Assembly (NCBI RefSeq): GCF_014200015.1
Contig: NZ_JACHOT010000008.1
Coordinates: 145,440-209,439, forward strand
Origin: Aminobacter niigataensis
GTDB lineage: Bacteria; Pseudomonadota; Alphaproteobacteria; Rhizobiales; Rhizobiaceae
Reading direction: 5' to 3'
Length of the DNA: 64,000 bases
Shown: positions 8,028-17,286 of the stretch, piece by piece
How positions within the stretch are numbered: the first letter of the stretch is position 1
Layout of the letters: each line of letters starts with the position of its first letter
The notes under the pieces: model-generated
What the model saw: only the letters and a program-made list of their open reading frames with translations
What the model was told of the DNA's origin: nothing
Databases searched by the model: none
Position numbers and translations under genes: made by a program

Positions 8028-8629
8028 GAGGGGTCTTCCCGGCGGGCGGCGCTCGCCATGATGCGGGTCAGCTCGGCGGCCGACTTGCTTTCCATTTCGT
8101 TGAGGATGACGCTCGACTTGCGGGCGTCGAGCTTCATCAGGATGGCGGCGGCGAGATCGACATGCATGACGGCCAGGCGCTCGGCCGCGGCATCGGGCTT
8201 CATGCGCGAATAGATCTGGACGACGCCTTCCTCGGCGCGGGCGAGGAAGACCTCGCGGCGCTTGAGCCAGGTTTCGTACTCGGTCTTGCGCTCTTCGAGC
8301 AGGGCGATGCGTTTGTCGACCTCGGCCTGAAGCTTCTTCAACTCCTCGGCCTGGAGGGCATAGCGGCGGTCACGGGCGGCGTCGGCGATGTTGGAGCAGA
8401 AACGCTCGACCTCGCTAGGCTCGAGCGCGGCGGTCATCTCGCCGGCGGGTTGCTCGGTGGGGATTTCGCGCTCGACGACGCGGGTGGGCACGCCCTGGAC
8501 GGGAGCAGCAGCGGCTTCGCCCGTGGCTTCCTCAGCAAGGGCGGAAGCACTGCCGAACAGCACGATGGCAAGCACTGCCGCTGCAAGTGCGCGGCTGCTG
8601 GTTGTCCTGGAGTGTCGGATCAAGGCCAT
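8024..8629 (-). CDS. motE: MotE-like periplasmic motility chaperone
   Basis: This protein of 201 aa has a signal peptide (hydrophobic residues about 14-32) and a coiled-coil stretch (about 80-125, AEELKKLQAEVDKRIALLEE). It ends in an MgtE-N-like helical region (IYSRMKPDAAAERLAVMHVD). In Sinorhizobium meliloti MotE stands at the same place, between flgI and flgH, and acts as a periplasmic chaperone for the motor protein MotC. Position and architecture support the same role here. motB/motC are not in the window. The stop overlaps the flgH start and flgI ends just upstream, so it is fully inside the operon. Confidence 0.85.
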   Translation of the reverse strand: MALIRHSRTTSSRALAAAVLAIVLFGSASALAEEATGEAAAAPVQGVPTRVVEREIPTEQPAGEMTAALEPSEVERFCSNIADAARDRRYALQAEELKKLQAEVDKRIALLEERKTEYETWLKRREVFLARAEEGVVQIYSRMKPDAAAERLAVMHVDLAAAILMKLDARKSSVILNEMESKSAAELTRIMASAARREDPS

Positions 8630-8632
8630 GGC

Positions 8633-9889
8633 TTACTGCACCACCAGGTCGGCCTGGAGCGCGCCGGCCGACTTGATGCCCTGGAGGATTGCGATGATGC
8701 CGTCCGGCTTGACGCCGAGGCGGTTGAGGCCGGCGACCAGCGTCTGCAGGTCGGGGCCTTCGAGCATCGCCAGCTTGGAGCCGGGACGCTCGGCGTCGAT
8801 GACGGTGAAATCCTCGACGGCGGTCTCGCCGCGCGAGAACGGCTCGGGCTGGACGACGCGCGGCTGCTCGGTGATGCGGACGGTCAGCGTGCCGTGGCTG
8901 ATGGCGACGCGCGCGATCTTGACCTCGTTGCCGATGACGATGGTGCCGGTACGCTCATCGACGACGACGCGGGCAGGCGTGTCGGACATGACCAGCAGGT
9001 TTTCCAACTCGGCATAGAAGCGCGCCGTCGAAATGCCCTCCGGCTTGCGGATGGTGACGGTGCGCGAATCCTGCTCGCCGGCGACACGCTTGCCGAAGCG
9101 ATGGCGGGCGTAGTCGTTGATGGCGTCGGCGATGCGCACCGAGGTCGAGAAGTCCGGATTGAAGAGCTGCAGCGTCAGCATGTTCTCGTCGCCGAAGCGG
9201 GCCTTGACCTCGCGCTCGACGATGGCGCCGTTGGGTACCCGGCCGGCGGTGGGAATGCCCTGGGTGACCTGCTCGGCCGCACCCTGGGCAGTGAAACCGC
9301 CAACGAGCATGGAGCCTTGCGCCACGGCATAGATCTCGCCGTCGGCAGCCTTGAGCGGGGTCATGACCAGTGTGCCGCCGGCGAGCGAGGAGGCATCGCC
9401 GAGGGACGAGACGTTGACGTCGATGCGCGCGCCGGCCTGGACGAAGGCGGGCAGGTTGGCGGTGACGATGACGGCGGCGACGTTGCGAACGCGGGCGCGG
9501 CCATCCTCGGAGGCGATGCCCAGGTTTTCCAGCATGGCGCGGATGGACTGCTCGGTGAACGGCGAATTGCGCAGGCTGTCGCCCGAGCTGTTCAAGCCGA
9601 TGACAAGACCGTAGCCGACGAGCTGGTTGTCGCGGGCTTCCTGAAGCGAGGCGACATCCTTGATGCGGACATTGACGAGGTTGGCGCCGGTGCCGCTGTT
9701 GAGCGTGGTCATCCGTCCGCCGTCGCCGGCACTGGCGAAGTTCTCGCCAAGCTCGGCAACCGCACCACCTCCAGCGGCCGTGGCACCGCGTGCCTTGAGC
9801 TGCGATGCGGGGACGCCGTCGGGGCCGTCGGCATGGGCCACCTGCAGACCCAGAACGGCAATTGCCGCGAGCACCAGTCTGCGGATCAT
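8633..9889 (-). CDS. flgI: Flagellar P-ring protein FlgI
   Basis: FlgI (418 aa) forms the periplasmic P-ring that acts as the bushing of the flagellar rod. A signal peptide ([20 protein letters not shown]) precedes a ~45-residue Ala/Gly-rich segment, absent from the ~370-aa enterobacterial proteins. The conserved body follows, starting VNVRIKDVASLQEARDNQLV and ending with LNRLGVKPDGIIAILQGIKS. The ATG at 9887-9889 overlaps the flgA stop by 4 nt. FlgA, the P-ring assembly chaperone, is encoded directly upstream. Confidence 0.97.
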   Translation of the reverse strand: MIRRLVLAAIAVLGLQVAHADGPDGVPASQLKARGATAAGGGAVAELGENFASAGDGGRMTTLNSGTGANLVNVRIKDVASLQEARDNQLVGYGLVIGLNSSGDSLRNSPFTEQSIRAMLENLGIASEDGRARVRNVAAVIVTANLPAFVQAGARIDVNVSSLGDASSLAGGTLVMTPLKAADGEIYAVAQGSMLVGGFTAQGAAEQVTQGIPTAGRVPNGAIVEREVKARFGDENMLTLQLFNPDFSTSVRIADAINDYARHRFGKRVAGEQDSRTVTIRKPEGISTARFYAELENLLVMSDTPARVVVDERTGTIVIGNEVKIARVAISHGTLTVRITEQPRVVQPEPFSRGETAVEDFTVIDAERPGSKLAMLEGPDLQTLVAGLNRLGVKPDGIIAILQGIKSAGALQADLVVQ

Positions 9890-10368
9890 GACGCACCCAC
9901 GCGGATCGAGCCGTCGGCCATGACGACACCAGTGAATATCTTGCCGCTGTCGAGGTTGCGGACCTTGACGATGTCGCCGGCGGCACCCGGCTCGAGCGTG
10001 ACGGCAGCGGCGGAGATCATCAGCCCGGCAGCGGCGAAGACGACCTGGACGGAAGAGCCGCGGTCGACCAGCCAGGCCTCGCGGAGCGCTGCCACCGGAA
10101 CGTAGCGACCGGGCAGCAGCGTGCGCTTGGCGACCCTGCCGTCGAGCTCGTCGGGGAGGGTGGCGACCGCGTCCGGCCGCACCTTGCCCGGCTTGAGAGT
10201 GATTTCCTTGAGCGCGGACAGCACGATCGTCTCGCCGGGATAGATGACGCGGTTGGGAACGAGCACGACCTCCTGCTCGGCAGCCAGTGCCGTGCCGCCA
10301 AGCATGGCGAAGGCGAGCACTGCCGCGCGTAGCCGAGGGAGGGCGTTCCGTCGCCGCATGACAATCAC
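9886..10368 (-). CDS. flgA: P-ring assembly chaperone FlgA
   Basis: FlgA (160 aa) is a periplasmic chaperone needed for FlgI polymerisation into the P-ring. A signal peptide with hydrophobic core [17 protein letters not shown] is followed by a SAF/FlgA-type domain ([20 protein letters not shown]). The short form, lacking the N-terminal extension of enteric FlgA, is usual in rhizobia. The start is either the GTG at 10366-10368, which overlaps the flgG stop, or the ATG three codons later (10357-10359). I cannot separate these, and the mature protein is the same. Confidence 0.93.
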   Translation of the reverse strand: MIVMRRRNALPRLRAAVLAFAMLGGTALAAEQEVVLVPNRVIYPGETIVLSALKEITLKPGKVRPDAVATLPDELDGRVAKRTLLPGRYVPVAALREAWLVDRGSSVQVVFAAAGLMISAAAVTLEPGAAGDIVKVRNLDSGKIFTGVVMADGSIRVGAS

Positions 10369-11153
10369 CGGATATTCTTGGAGACGACGGCGGCCATTTC
10401 GTCAGCCGCCTGGATGATCTTGGAGTTCATCTCATAGGCGCGCTGCGCCGAGATCAGCTCGGTGATTTCCTTGACCGGATCGACGTTGGAGTTCTCGAGA
10501 TAACCCTGCTTGATGGTGGCGAAGCCGGGGCTGCCCGGCAGGCCGGTGACGGCGGCACCAGAAGCTTCAGTCTCGGAGAACAAATTGTCGCCCAGCGGCG
10601 CGAGCCCTGCCTCGTTGGCGAAGTTGGCCAGATCCAACTGACCTTCGAGCTGCAGCGCTGTCTGGTTGGAGAGGCGGGAGAAGACCTGGCCGGCGTCGTT
10701 GACGATGACTTCGAGCGCATCGGGCGGGATGGCGATGCCGCCGCTGACGACATAGCCGTCGACGGTGACGAGCTGGCCGGTGGCATTGGTGTTGAAGGAG
10801 CCGGCGCGGGTGTAGAGCGTCTGGCCGTCGGCACCCTCGATCTGGAACCAGCCACGGCCGGTGAGCGCGAGGTCGAACTGGTTGCCGGTGTTGGTCAAGC
10901 CGCCTTGGATATGGACGTTGCGGACGGCAGCGGTCTTGACGCCGAGGCCGATGCTGACGCCTTCGGGCACGACCGACGAGTTGGCGCGGCTAGGCACGCC
11001 CTGCATGCGGTCGACCTGGTAGAGCAGGTCGGAGAATTCGGCGCGGGCGCGCTTGTAGCCGGTGGTGTTGATGTTCGCGATGTTGTTCGCGATCACCTCG
11101 AGATTGGTCTGCTGGGCATTCATGCCCGTTGCAGCGATGGCCAGTGCTTTCAT
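10365..11153 (-). CDS. flgG: Flagellar distal rod protein FlgG
   Basis: FlgG (262 aa) is the distal rod subunit. The N-terminal rod signature [20 protein letters not shown] and [20 protein letters not shown] is followed by the beta-rich D1 domain. The C-terminal helix [20 protein letters not shown] completes the coiled coil. Length and motifs match FlgG rather than its paralogue FlgF, encoded at 14371. The GTG/ATG of flgA overlaps its stop, and fliE lies 11 nt upstream. Confidence 0.97.
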   Translation of the reverse strand: MKALAIAATGMNAQQTNLEVIANNIANINTTGYKRARAEFSDLLYQVDRMQGVPSRANSSVVPEGVSIGLGVKTAAVRNVHIQGGLTNTGNQFDLALTGRGWFQIEGADGQTLYTRAGSFNTNATGQLVTVDGYVVSGGIAIPPDALEVIVNDAGQVFSRLSNQTALQLEGQLDLANFANEAGLAPLGDNLFSETEASGAAVTGLPGSPGFATIKQGYLENSNVDPVKEITELISAQRAYEMNSKIIQAADEMAAVVSKNIR

Positions 11154-11164
11154 CGGGATGTTCC

Positions 11165-11476
11165 TCAGATGCCCATGCGGCTGACTTCGAGATAGGCCGT
11201 GACGATCTTGTCGCGGATGGCGATGGCTGCTTGAAGCGCCTGCTCGGCGCTCATCACCGCGTCGACCACCTCGCGGGTGTCGGCCTTGCCCTGGAGGCCG
11301 GCGATGGAAAGCTGCTCGGCCTGGCGCAGCGTGGCCTGGGTCTGGGCGGCGGCGTCCGAAAGAGCGGCGGCGAAGGACGAGGCGACACCTGCGGCCGCGG
11401 TCGAGCCAGCGTCGGGAACGACGCTCGTCGGCTTGGTCAGGATCTGTTGGCCGAGCGGGCTGATGGCACCGATCAT
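11165..11476 (-). CDS. fliE: Flagellar hook-basal body protein FliE
   Basis: FliE (103 aa) connects the MS ring to the proximal rod and is among the first proteins exported. It is a small helical protein with the family C-terminal region [20 protein letters not shown] and the segment [11 protein letters not shown] near the middle. The ATG at 11474-11476 overlaps the flgC stop. It is in the order flgB-flgC-fliE-flgG, as in other rhizobia. Confidence 0.95.
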   Translation of the reverse strand: MIGAISPLGQQILTKPTSVVPDAGSTAAAGVASSFAAALSDAAAQTQATLRQAEQLSIAGLQGKADTREVVDAVMSAEQALQAAIAIRDKIVTAYLEVSRMGI

Positions 11477-11892
11477 GACTGGCTCCTCATAAGATCAATG
11501 GTCATGGAAATAAGATCGCGCGCCTGCTTGATGACTTGCAGGTTGGCTTCATAAGAACGGTTGGCCTCGGTCATGTCGGCCATCTCGATGATGACATTGA
11601 CGTTCGGCATCTTGACGTAGCCATTGGCGTCGGCCGCTTCGTTGCCCGGCTGGAACTCCAGCGGGAAGGCGGACTGGTCGTGGCCGATCGCGGCGATCTC
11701 GACGGTCGAGGCGCCGGTCGCGCGGTCAAGCTCTGCGGCGAAGCTGACGGTCTTGCGGCGATAGGGCTCGGCGCCGGGCGTGTTGCCGGTCGATTGCGCG
11801 TTGGCGAGGTTTTCCGAGACGATGCGGAGACGTTCGGACTGGGCTCCGAGACCGGAACCGGCGACCTTGAGGGCGGCGACGAGCGGATCCAT
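11473..11892 (-). CDS. flgC: Flagellar proximal rod protein FlgC
   Basis: FlgC (139 aa) is a proximal rod subunit. It shows the N-terminal rod motif [20 protein letters not shown] and the C-terminal [20 protein letters not shown], both typical of FlgC. The ATG at 11890-11892 follows flgB by 4 nt, and the stop overlaps the fliE start. Confidence 0.97.
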   Translation of the reverse strand: MDPLVAALKVAGSGLGAQSERLRIVSENLANAQSTGNTPGAEPYRRKTVSFAAELDRATGASTVEIAAIGHDQSAFPLEFQPGNEAADANGYVKMPNVNVIIEMADMTEANRSYEANLQVIKQARDLISMTIDLMRSQS

Positions 11893-11896
11893 TCAA

Positions 11897-12277
11897 TCAG
11901 CCCTTGCTGCTCAGCATGATCATGCGGTGGAATGCCTTGACGATGGCCGTGTTGAGCTCGAAGGAGCGGCGGACCTCGCCGGCCTTCATCAATTCGTCTT
12001 CCATCGCCACCGTGTTGTCGGAGGGAAGCACCGCGTGCCTGGGCTCTTCCGGCTTCACGGCAAAGCCCGCTTCGGTGGCGCCGCCGGTGAGATGGCCCGC
12101 CTGGGTCGACGTCATGGCGACCCGGGAACGGTCAAGCACGCGCTCGAACGGTTCGATCTCGTTGGTCCGATAGCCCGGCGTGTTGGCGTTGGCGACGTTG
12201 CCGGCGATGGCGTTCTGGCGCACCGAGAGCCAGCGTGCCTGCTGGGCGGCCAGATCGAACAGATTGACGGGTTCCAT
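11897..12277 (-). CDS. flgB: Flagellar proximal rod protein FlgB
   Basis: FlgB (126 aa) is a proximal rod subunit. The rod signature RQNAIAGNVANANTPGYRTN lies near residue 20. A C-terminal helix (FELNTAIVKAFHRMIMLS) completes the coiled coil with the N-terminus. The ATG at 12275-12277 follows GGAGATTT (RBS GGAG). A gap of 79 nt separates it from the upstream 209-aa gene, the largest gap inside this operon apart from its promoter region. Confidence 0.95.
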   Translation of the reverse strand: MEPVNLFDLAAQQARWLSVRQNAIAGNVANANTPGYRTNEIEPFERVLDRSRVAMTSTQAGHLTGGATEAGFAVKPEEPRHAVLPSDNTVAMEDELMKAGEVRRSFELNTAIVKAFHRMIMLSSKG

Positions 12278-12356
12278 GGAAATCTCCGAGCAGATTTCCG
12301 GACACTATTGGGTCAGTCTTGCGCGGGCCTTGCGCGGGGGGCCGGCGCATCGGGCC

Positions 12357-12986
12357 TCAGCGCGAGACCTGGAGAACCTCGTCGCGCGAGGTGACCAGCA
12401 CCCACTTGCCATTGCGCTGCTCGATCGAGGCGACCTTGCTCGAATCCGGCAGGACCGAGCCGGCCTGGACGACCCAGAGGCCGGCATTGTCCTGGATCAT
12501 GGCGCGGCCGTTGGCGACGTGGACAAGGGTGAAGTCGATCTTGGGGCCTGGAAACGGCTGTTCGGCAGCGCCGGGAACGCCGACCTCGTCATCCTTGCCA
12601 CGGCGCAACGAACCGGTGGCGAAGAGGTCGAGCTTCATCGCCGGAATGTCCTCGACCGACATCGGCGCGCCGACGCGCTCGGGCTGCTGACCCATGGCGA
12701 GCGGGATCGGCTGCTCGTTCTGGCCGCCGCCTGAAAATTTCATGGCGCGGATGCCGAACTTCTCCTGGTTGAAGAAGATGTACCAGGGAAACAGCGCGCA
12801 GGTGAGGCCGAGCGTGATGCCGAGGCAGGCAACGACGAAGTCGCTGCTGCGGTCGCGCTTCTTGCGTTTCGGCGTCATGGGCCTGATCGGGGCCGCCGGG
12901 CGCAGGCGCTGGAACAGCGAACGCGGCTTGTCCTTCGCCTCGATGATGTCCAGAAGCTCGCGCGCTGGGTCATTCCGCCTGAACAT
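12357..12986 (-). CDS. Flagellar-operon membrane protein of unknown function
   Basis: This 209-aa protein is not a recognised structural flagellar component. A basic, proline-rich cytoplasmic segment (about 1-48, with PKRKKRDRSSD) precedes one transmembrane helix (about 50-71). After it comes a ~135-residue periplasmic part that ends in a compact domain (IDFTLVHVANGRAMIQDNAG to the C-terminus). Its first 17 nt overlap the end of fliI, so it is translationally coupled to the export ATPase. A gene of this type between fliI and flgB is a feature of rhizobial clusters as I know them. The topology suggests a factor that links export with rod assembly, which is an inference only. Confidence 0.8.
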   Translation of the reverse strand: MFRRNDPARELLDIIEAKDKPRSLFQRLRPAAPIRPMTPKRKKRDRSSDFVVACLGITLGLTCALFPWYIFFNQEKFGIRAMKFSGGGQNEQPIPLAMGQQPERVGAPMSVEDIPAMKLDLFATGSLRRGKDDEVGVPGAAEQPFPGPKIDFTLVHVANGRAMIQDNAGLWVVQAGSVLPDSSKVASIEQRNGKWVLVTSRDEVLQVSR

Positions 12987-14370
12987 GGGGTCTTTCCTTG
13001 GCTCTCAAATAGCTTGCGAGGTCGGAGAACGGGTCAGGCGACGGCCCGTCGGCGGGCGATTGTGCCAGCGCTTCGTAGATCACCGGAACCTGGCGCACGG
13101 CCAGGTCGAGTTCGGGGTCGGCGCCGGCCTGGTAGGCACCAAGCAGGCGGATGTCGCGCGTATCCTCGAAACGCGAGATCATCGCCTTGAGCTTGCCGAC
13201 GAGCTGGCGCTGCTCCGGCGTCCAGGCCTTGCCGGCAAGGCGCGAGATGGACGACAGCGGATTGACCGGGGGATAGCGGCCCTGTTCGGCGATCGAGCGG
13301 TCGAGCACGATGTGGCCGTCAAGGATGCCGCGGACGGAATCGGCGACCGGATCGTTGTGGTCGTCGCCGTCGACGAGGACAGAGATGATCGCCGTGATGG
13401 AGCCCTTGCCCTCCATGCCGGGACCGGCGCGCTCGAGCAGCTTGGGCAGGTCGGTAAAGACCGAGGCCGGATAGCCGCGCGCTACCGGCGGCTCGCCGGC
13501 GCCGATCGCCACCTCGCGCAGGGCGTGGGCGAAGCGGGTGATCGAATCCAGCACCAGCAGCACGCGGTCGCCGCGGTCGCGGAAATGCTCGGCGACGCGC
13601 ATCGCGGTATCGGGCGCGCGGCGGCGCATCATGGCGCTCTCGTCGGAGGTGGCAACGACAGCGACGGTCTTGGCCATGGAGGCCACGCCGATGGTGTCTT
13701 CGAGGAATTCGCGCACTTCGCGTCCGCGCTCGCCGATCAGGGCGACGACGACCGTGTCGAAGGCATCGGCGCCGGCGAGCATGGCAAGCAGCGTCGACTT
13801 GCCGACGCCGGAGCCGGCGAAGATGCCCATGCGCTGGCCCAAGCAGAGCGGGGTGAAGATGTCGATGACGCGGACGCCGGTCATGAAGCCGGTTTCGACA
13901 CGCTGGCGGGCGAGCGCTGCCGGCGGCACGGCTTCGGCCGCGTCCTGCCTGGCATTGCGGACCAGCGGCGCGCCGCTGTCGATGGGTCGGCCGAGCGCGT
14001 CGATGGCGCGGCCGCGCCAACTCGGGTGCGGGGTGATGGCGATGGGGCCCCGGGTGAAGATGGCGTCGCCGACGCCGACCTCGCCGCTGCTCTCATAGGG
14101 GGCGACCAGCACCTCGTCGCGACCAATCTGGACGATCTCGCCGCGGCGGTTGCGGCCCTGGCCACGATGCTCGACGATGTCGCCGAGGCGCGCGCTGGAT
14201 GACAGGCCGCCGACCTTGTAGTGGGTCGGCGCTATTTCGGTCACCCTGCCGCCACGTCTGACCAGAAGACGGTCGTCGGCGAAGCGGTGCATGATGCGCT
14301 CCAGCGCCTCCAGCCGGTTGTCGTGCACGAGCGGGGGCTCGGTGCGTATGGCGGTCAGGGAGGTGCTCAC
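12970..14370 (-). CDS. fliI: Flagellum-specific export ATPase FliI
   Basis: FliI (466 aa) is the ATPase of the flagellar type III export apparatus and resembles the F1 beta subunit. The Walker A motif is GSGVGKST (in GIFAGSGVGKSTLLAML, about residues 177-193). The Walker B region is VLLVLDSITRFAHALRE, and PSVFTDLPKLLERAG-type sequence follows (here PASVFTDLPKLLERAG). The start is the GTG at 14368-14370, directly after the flgF stop; no ATG lies near. fliH and fliJ are not adjacent in this window. Confidence 0.97.
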   Translation of the reverse strand: MSTSLTAIRTEPPLVHDNRLEALERIMHRFADDRLLVRRGGRVTEIAPTHYKVGGLSSSARLGDIVEHRGQGRNRRGEIVQIGRDEVLVAPYESSGEVGVGDAIFTRGPIAITPHPSWRGRAIDALGRPIDSGAPLVRNARQDAAEAVPPAALARQRVETGFMTGVRVIDIFTPLCLGQRMGIFAGSGVGKSTLLAMLAGADAFDTVVVALIGERGREVREFLEDTIGVASMAKTVAVVATSDESAMMRRRAPDTAMRVAEHFRDRGDRVLLVLDSITRFAHALREVAIGAGEPPVARGYPASVFTDLPKLLERAGPGMEGKGSITAIISVLVDGDDHNDPVADSVRGILDGHIVLDRSIAEQGRYPPVNPLSSISRLAGKAWTPEQRQLVGKLKAMISRFEDTRDIRLLGAYQAGADPELDLAVRQVPVIYEALAQSPADGPSPDPFSDLASYLRAKERPHVQAE

Positions 14371-15093
14371 TTACTTCGAGCCGAGCGTCTTGATGGCGTC
14401 GGAGAACGAGGCGTCGGTCTGGCGTATCAGGGCTGCGGTGTTCTCGAAAGCGCGCTGCACCATGATGAGCTTGGTCATCTCCTTGATCGGATTGACGTTG
14501 GACTCCTCGACGAAACCCTGGACCATGCCGGCTTCCATGCGGTCGACCACCGGCTCCGGCGTCGTCGGCGGCACGACCCCGGAATTGCCGTAACGGACGA
14601 AATTGGCGCCGGGGTTGAATTCGTAGAGGCCGATGGCGCCGATCAGGCGACCGTCCTGGCGCAGCGAGCCGTCGGCGCCGGCCGTAGGCGGTCCGGCACG
14701 CGGGTCGAGCTGCATCGGCGCGCCGCCGGCATCGAGCACCGGGTAGCCCTCGACTGAGACCAGCTGGCCGTCCTGGGTTATGGTGAAGCGGCCGTCGCGG
14801 GTCATGACGGTGCCGGCCGGCGTATCGATGCCGAACCAGGCGTCGCCGCGAATGGCAAAATCGAACGGGTTGCCGGTTTCGCGCATGCCGCCATGCTGGG
14901 TCGAAAGGTAGGTGTCGCCCGCCGAAGCGAAGGAAACCGATTTCGAGCCAAGGCCGGAGACGACATCCTCGAACTTCACCCCCGTAGCGCGGAAGCCGAC
15001 GGTCGAGGCATTGGCGACGTTGTCGGCGATGGTGTTGAGGCGCTTTTCCTGTGCGACCTGGGCGGAAAGGGCGACGTATAGACTGTTCTGCAT
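14371..15093 (-). CDS. flgF: Flagellar proximal rod protein FlgF
   Basis: FlgF (240 aa) is a rod subunit. The N-terminus MQNSLYVALSAQVAQEKRLN and NVANASTVGFRATGVKFEDV, and the C-terminal NVNPIKEMTKLIMVQRAFEN, fit the flagellar hook/rod family. It is shorter than FlgG and carries the FlgF-type beginning. The ATG at 15091-15093 follows the DUF1217 gene by 7 nt. Confidence 0.95.
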   Translation of the reverse strand: MQNSLYVALSAQVAQEKRLNTIADNVANASTVGFRATGVKFEDVVSGLGSKSVSFASAGDTYLSTQHGGMRETGNPFDFAIRGDAWFGIDTPAGTVMTRDGRFTITQDGQLVSVEGYPVLDAGGAPMQLDPRAGPPTAGADGSLRQDGRLIGAIGLYEFNPGANFVRYGNSGVVPPTTPEPVVDRMEAGMVQGFVEESNVNPIKEMTKLIMVQRAFENTAALIRQTDASFSDAIKTLGSK

Positions 15094-15100
15094 GGTGACC

Positions 15101-16222
15101 TCAGAACCTCAGTTTCTGCATGGCGAACATCAGGTCGGTCGACACGCCGTAAGCCGGCGGCATGCCGAACAGGATGCCGACTGACGCCTGCACCGGCGAC
15201 GACGGGTTGTTGATCTCCCAAAGGCTGGTGAAGCGCTTGAGGAATTCGCCGAGCTTCTTGGGATTGGAGAAGTCCGTGATCTTCAGCTTCTCTTCGAACA
15301 GCTTGACCTGGCGGTCGATGTCGGCCGAAGCAAAGGCTTCTGGCAAGCCGAGCGCGGTGCGCACGACCTTGGCCAGAGCGGGGTCGGCGAGCACGTCGTA
15401 GAAGCTGCCGATGGAGGATGCCTTGCGTTCGAAATAGAGCGCCAACCGGACGCCTTCGTTGTCCCTGCCCGCGTCCTCTTCCAGCGTCTGGCGCAGGAAC
15501 TTGTCGGTTGCCGGTTGCTGGGAAGGATTGATGGTTGTGGCATCGGCGCCATGGGCCTCGAAGTTGAAGGCGGTGGCGAAGGCGGCGTAGCGCTTGTCCG
15601 CCATCTCGTTGGCGTAGCTTTTGGGATCGCGAACACCGCCGGCCAAAACCTTCTCCATCATCTCCTTGTTGGGGATGGAGGCTTCGATGCCGAAGGATTT
15701 CATCGCGAAGGCGTAGAGCCTGGTGTCGGCCATCAGATCCTTGGCCGACGTCACCTTGACGATGTTGTCGAGGTAGTACTTCACTTCCTTCTGGACGGCT
15801 TCCGACTTGGGATCGCCGCCGTCCATCCCGACCCGCAGCAGGTATTTGTCGACGGCGCCCTGCTGGGCCTTGTTGAAGACCGTGGCGCGTTCGCCGAGCT
15901 CGGCGAAGTTGAAGCTCTTGACGAATTCGGCGTAGCGCTTGTCGGTCAGCTTGTTGGCGAAGCTGTCCTTGTCGGCGACGCCTTCCTTCAGCGCCTTGAC
16001 CATGAACGCCTTGGCATAGGCCATGTCCTGCAGGCCGTGGGCCTTCATGGCATATTTGAACAGCCGGTCGTTCTTGACGAACTCATCAATGGTTTTCACC
16101 TTGGTGATGTTCTTGAGGTAATATTCGGTCTCGCGCTCGATGATGGGCTGCTTTTCCACGCGTTCGAGAGCCTTGCCGATGTCTCTCGCGATCAGCTGGT
16201 AGCTTGTATAGGTATTGAGCAC
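15101..16222 (-). CDS. DUF1217 flagellar protein with internal repeats
   Basis: This is a 373-aa protein of the DUF1217 family, which in rhizobia is encoded at the head of the flgF operon; its role is unknown. I see three related helical units of about 100-130 residues. The first two share the pattern YYLxNIxKVK/T, then AMKxxG, then GVxDxxSxAN, then DKRYAxFxxxFNF (residues about 20-110 and 125-225); the third is degenerate. The start is taken as the GTG at 16220-16222, giving VLNTYTSYQLIARDI, with GGAAGGG eight nt upstream. An upstream TTG in the same frame (16309) has no such support. A soluble, secreted or junction-type protein is possible, since I see no signal peptide. Confidence 0.85.
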   Translation of the reverse strand: MLNTYTSYQLIARDIGKALERVEKQPIIERETEYYLKNITKVKTIDEFVKNDRLFKYAMKAHGLQDMAYAKAFMVKALKEGVADKDSFANKLTDKRYAEFVKSFNFAELGERATVFNKAQQGAVDKYLLRVGMDGGDPKSEAVQKEVKYYLDNIVKVTSAKDLMADTRLYAFAMKSFGIEASIPNKEMMEKVLAGGVRDPKSYANEMADKRYAAFATAFNFEAHGADATTINPSQQPATDKFLRQTLEEDAGRDNEGVRLALYFERKASSIGSFYDVLADPALAKVVRTALGLPEAFASADIDRQVKLFEEKLKITDFSNPKKLGEFLKRFTSLWEINNPSSPVQASVGILFGMPPAYGVSTDLMFAMQKLRF

Positions 16223-16374
16223 GACACGCCCTTCCGCCGCAGGATAGACTGGGAAGGCTACGCTCAAATGCTTGCGCGAGGCTGAATCGTTTTCGCGTCG
16301 TCCCTTCAAGCCTCACACAAGGCACAGCCGCTATCTGTGCATGCATAGTGCTTTGAATGCGGAAGGACCGGCTT
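16223..16374. promoter_or_regulatory. Divergent flagellar promoter region
   Basis: These 152 bases separate the divergent flgF-fliP and motA-flhB operons and must hold both promoters. I cannot identify convincing -35/-10 elements. An ATGCAT palindrome lies at 16340-16345. An RBS (GGAAGGA) at 16361-16367 serves motA. Confidence 0.5.
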
Positions 16375-17250
16375 GTGGGTATTCTGATCGGACTCGTCGT
16401 GACGCTGGGCTGCGTGCTTGGCGGCTTCATGGCGATGGGCGGACACCTCAACGTCCTGATGCAGCCGTGGGAACTCGTCATCATCGGCGGTGCGGCGCTC
16501 GGAACGTTCCTCGTCGCCAACCCTATGGCCACGGTGAAGGACACCGGCAAGGCGATGGTCGAGGCGCTCAAGCAGCAGGTGCCGAAAGAACAGGACTATC
16601 TCGAGACGCTCGGCGTGCTGCACTCGCTAATGCGTGAGCTGCGCACCAAGACGCGTTCCGAGGTTGAAGCGCATATCGACAACCCCGACGAGTCGGCGAT
16701 CTTCCAGGCCTTTCCTTCGGTGCTGAAGAACTACGACCTGACGCATTTCATCTGCGACTACTGCCGCATCATCATCATCGGCAATGCGCGCTCGCATGAG
16801 ATCGAAGCGCTGATGGACGAGGAAATCCAGACCATCCGCGCCGATAAGCTCAAGTCCTATCACGCGCTGATCGCTGTCGGTGACGGCCTGCCGGCGCTGG
16901 GCATCGTTGCTGCGGTGCTCGGCGTCGTGAAAGCGATGGGCGCCCTCGACCAGTCTCCCGAGATCCTCGGCGGCCTGATCGGTGCCGCACTCGTCGGCAC
17001 CTTCCTCGGCATCTTCCTGTCTTATGCCGTGGTCGCGCCGATCGCCACCAAGATCAAGACGGTGCGCGAGAAAAAGAACCGCCTCTACATCGTCGTGAAG
17101 CAGACGCTGCTGGCCTACATGAACGGCTCGCTGCCGCAGGTGGCGATCGAGTTCGGCCGCAAGACGATCTCGTCCTACGACCGCCCGTCGATCGACGCGG
17201 TGGAGCAGAGCACGCTGAACACGGGCAATCTCGAAAAGAAGGCGGCCTGA
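16375..17250 (+). CDS. motA: Flagellar motor stator protein MotA
   Basis: MotA (291 aa) is the proton-channel stator subunit that pushes on FliG. Transmembrane segments lie at about residues 3-25, 33-50, 165-190 and 200-222. The cytoplasmic loop between the second and third carries [21 protein letters not shown] chose the GTG at 16375-16377 because GGAAGGA lies 7 nt before it and the product then begins [20 protein letters not shown] like other rhizobial MotA. The ATG at 16357, six codons earlier, lacks an RBS. motB is not adjacent, as in other rhizobia. It is first in the operon motA-fliM-fliN-fliG-flhB. Confidence 0.95.
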   Translation: MGILIGLVVTLGCVLGGFMAMGGHLNVLMQPWELVIIGGAALGTFLVANPMATVKDTGKAMVEALKQQVPKEQDYLETLGVLHSLMRELRTKTRSEVEAHIDNPDESAIFQAFPSVLKNYDLTHFICDYCRIIIIGNARSHEIEALMDEEIQTIRADKLKSYHALIAVGDGLPALGIVAAVLGVVKAMGALDQSPEILGGLIGAALVGTFLGIFLSYAVVAPIATKIKTVREKKNRLYIVVKQTLLAYMNGSLPQVAIEFGRKTISSYDRPSIDAVEQSTLNTGNLEKKAA

Positions 17251-17286
17251 GCCAATGCGGGACGCTGACAAAGGGCATCGCCAGTC

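Noticed and set aside
8162..10105. A 647-codon plus-strand open frame opposite motE-flgI-flgA
   Set aside because: It is antisense to three firmly identified flagellar genes, has biased Gly/Asp/Ala composition typical of frame shadows in GC-rich DNA, and shows no domain.
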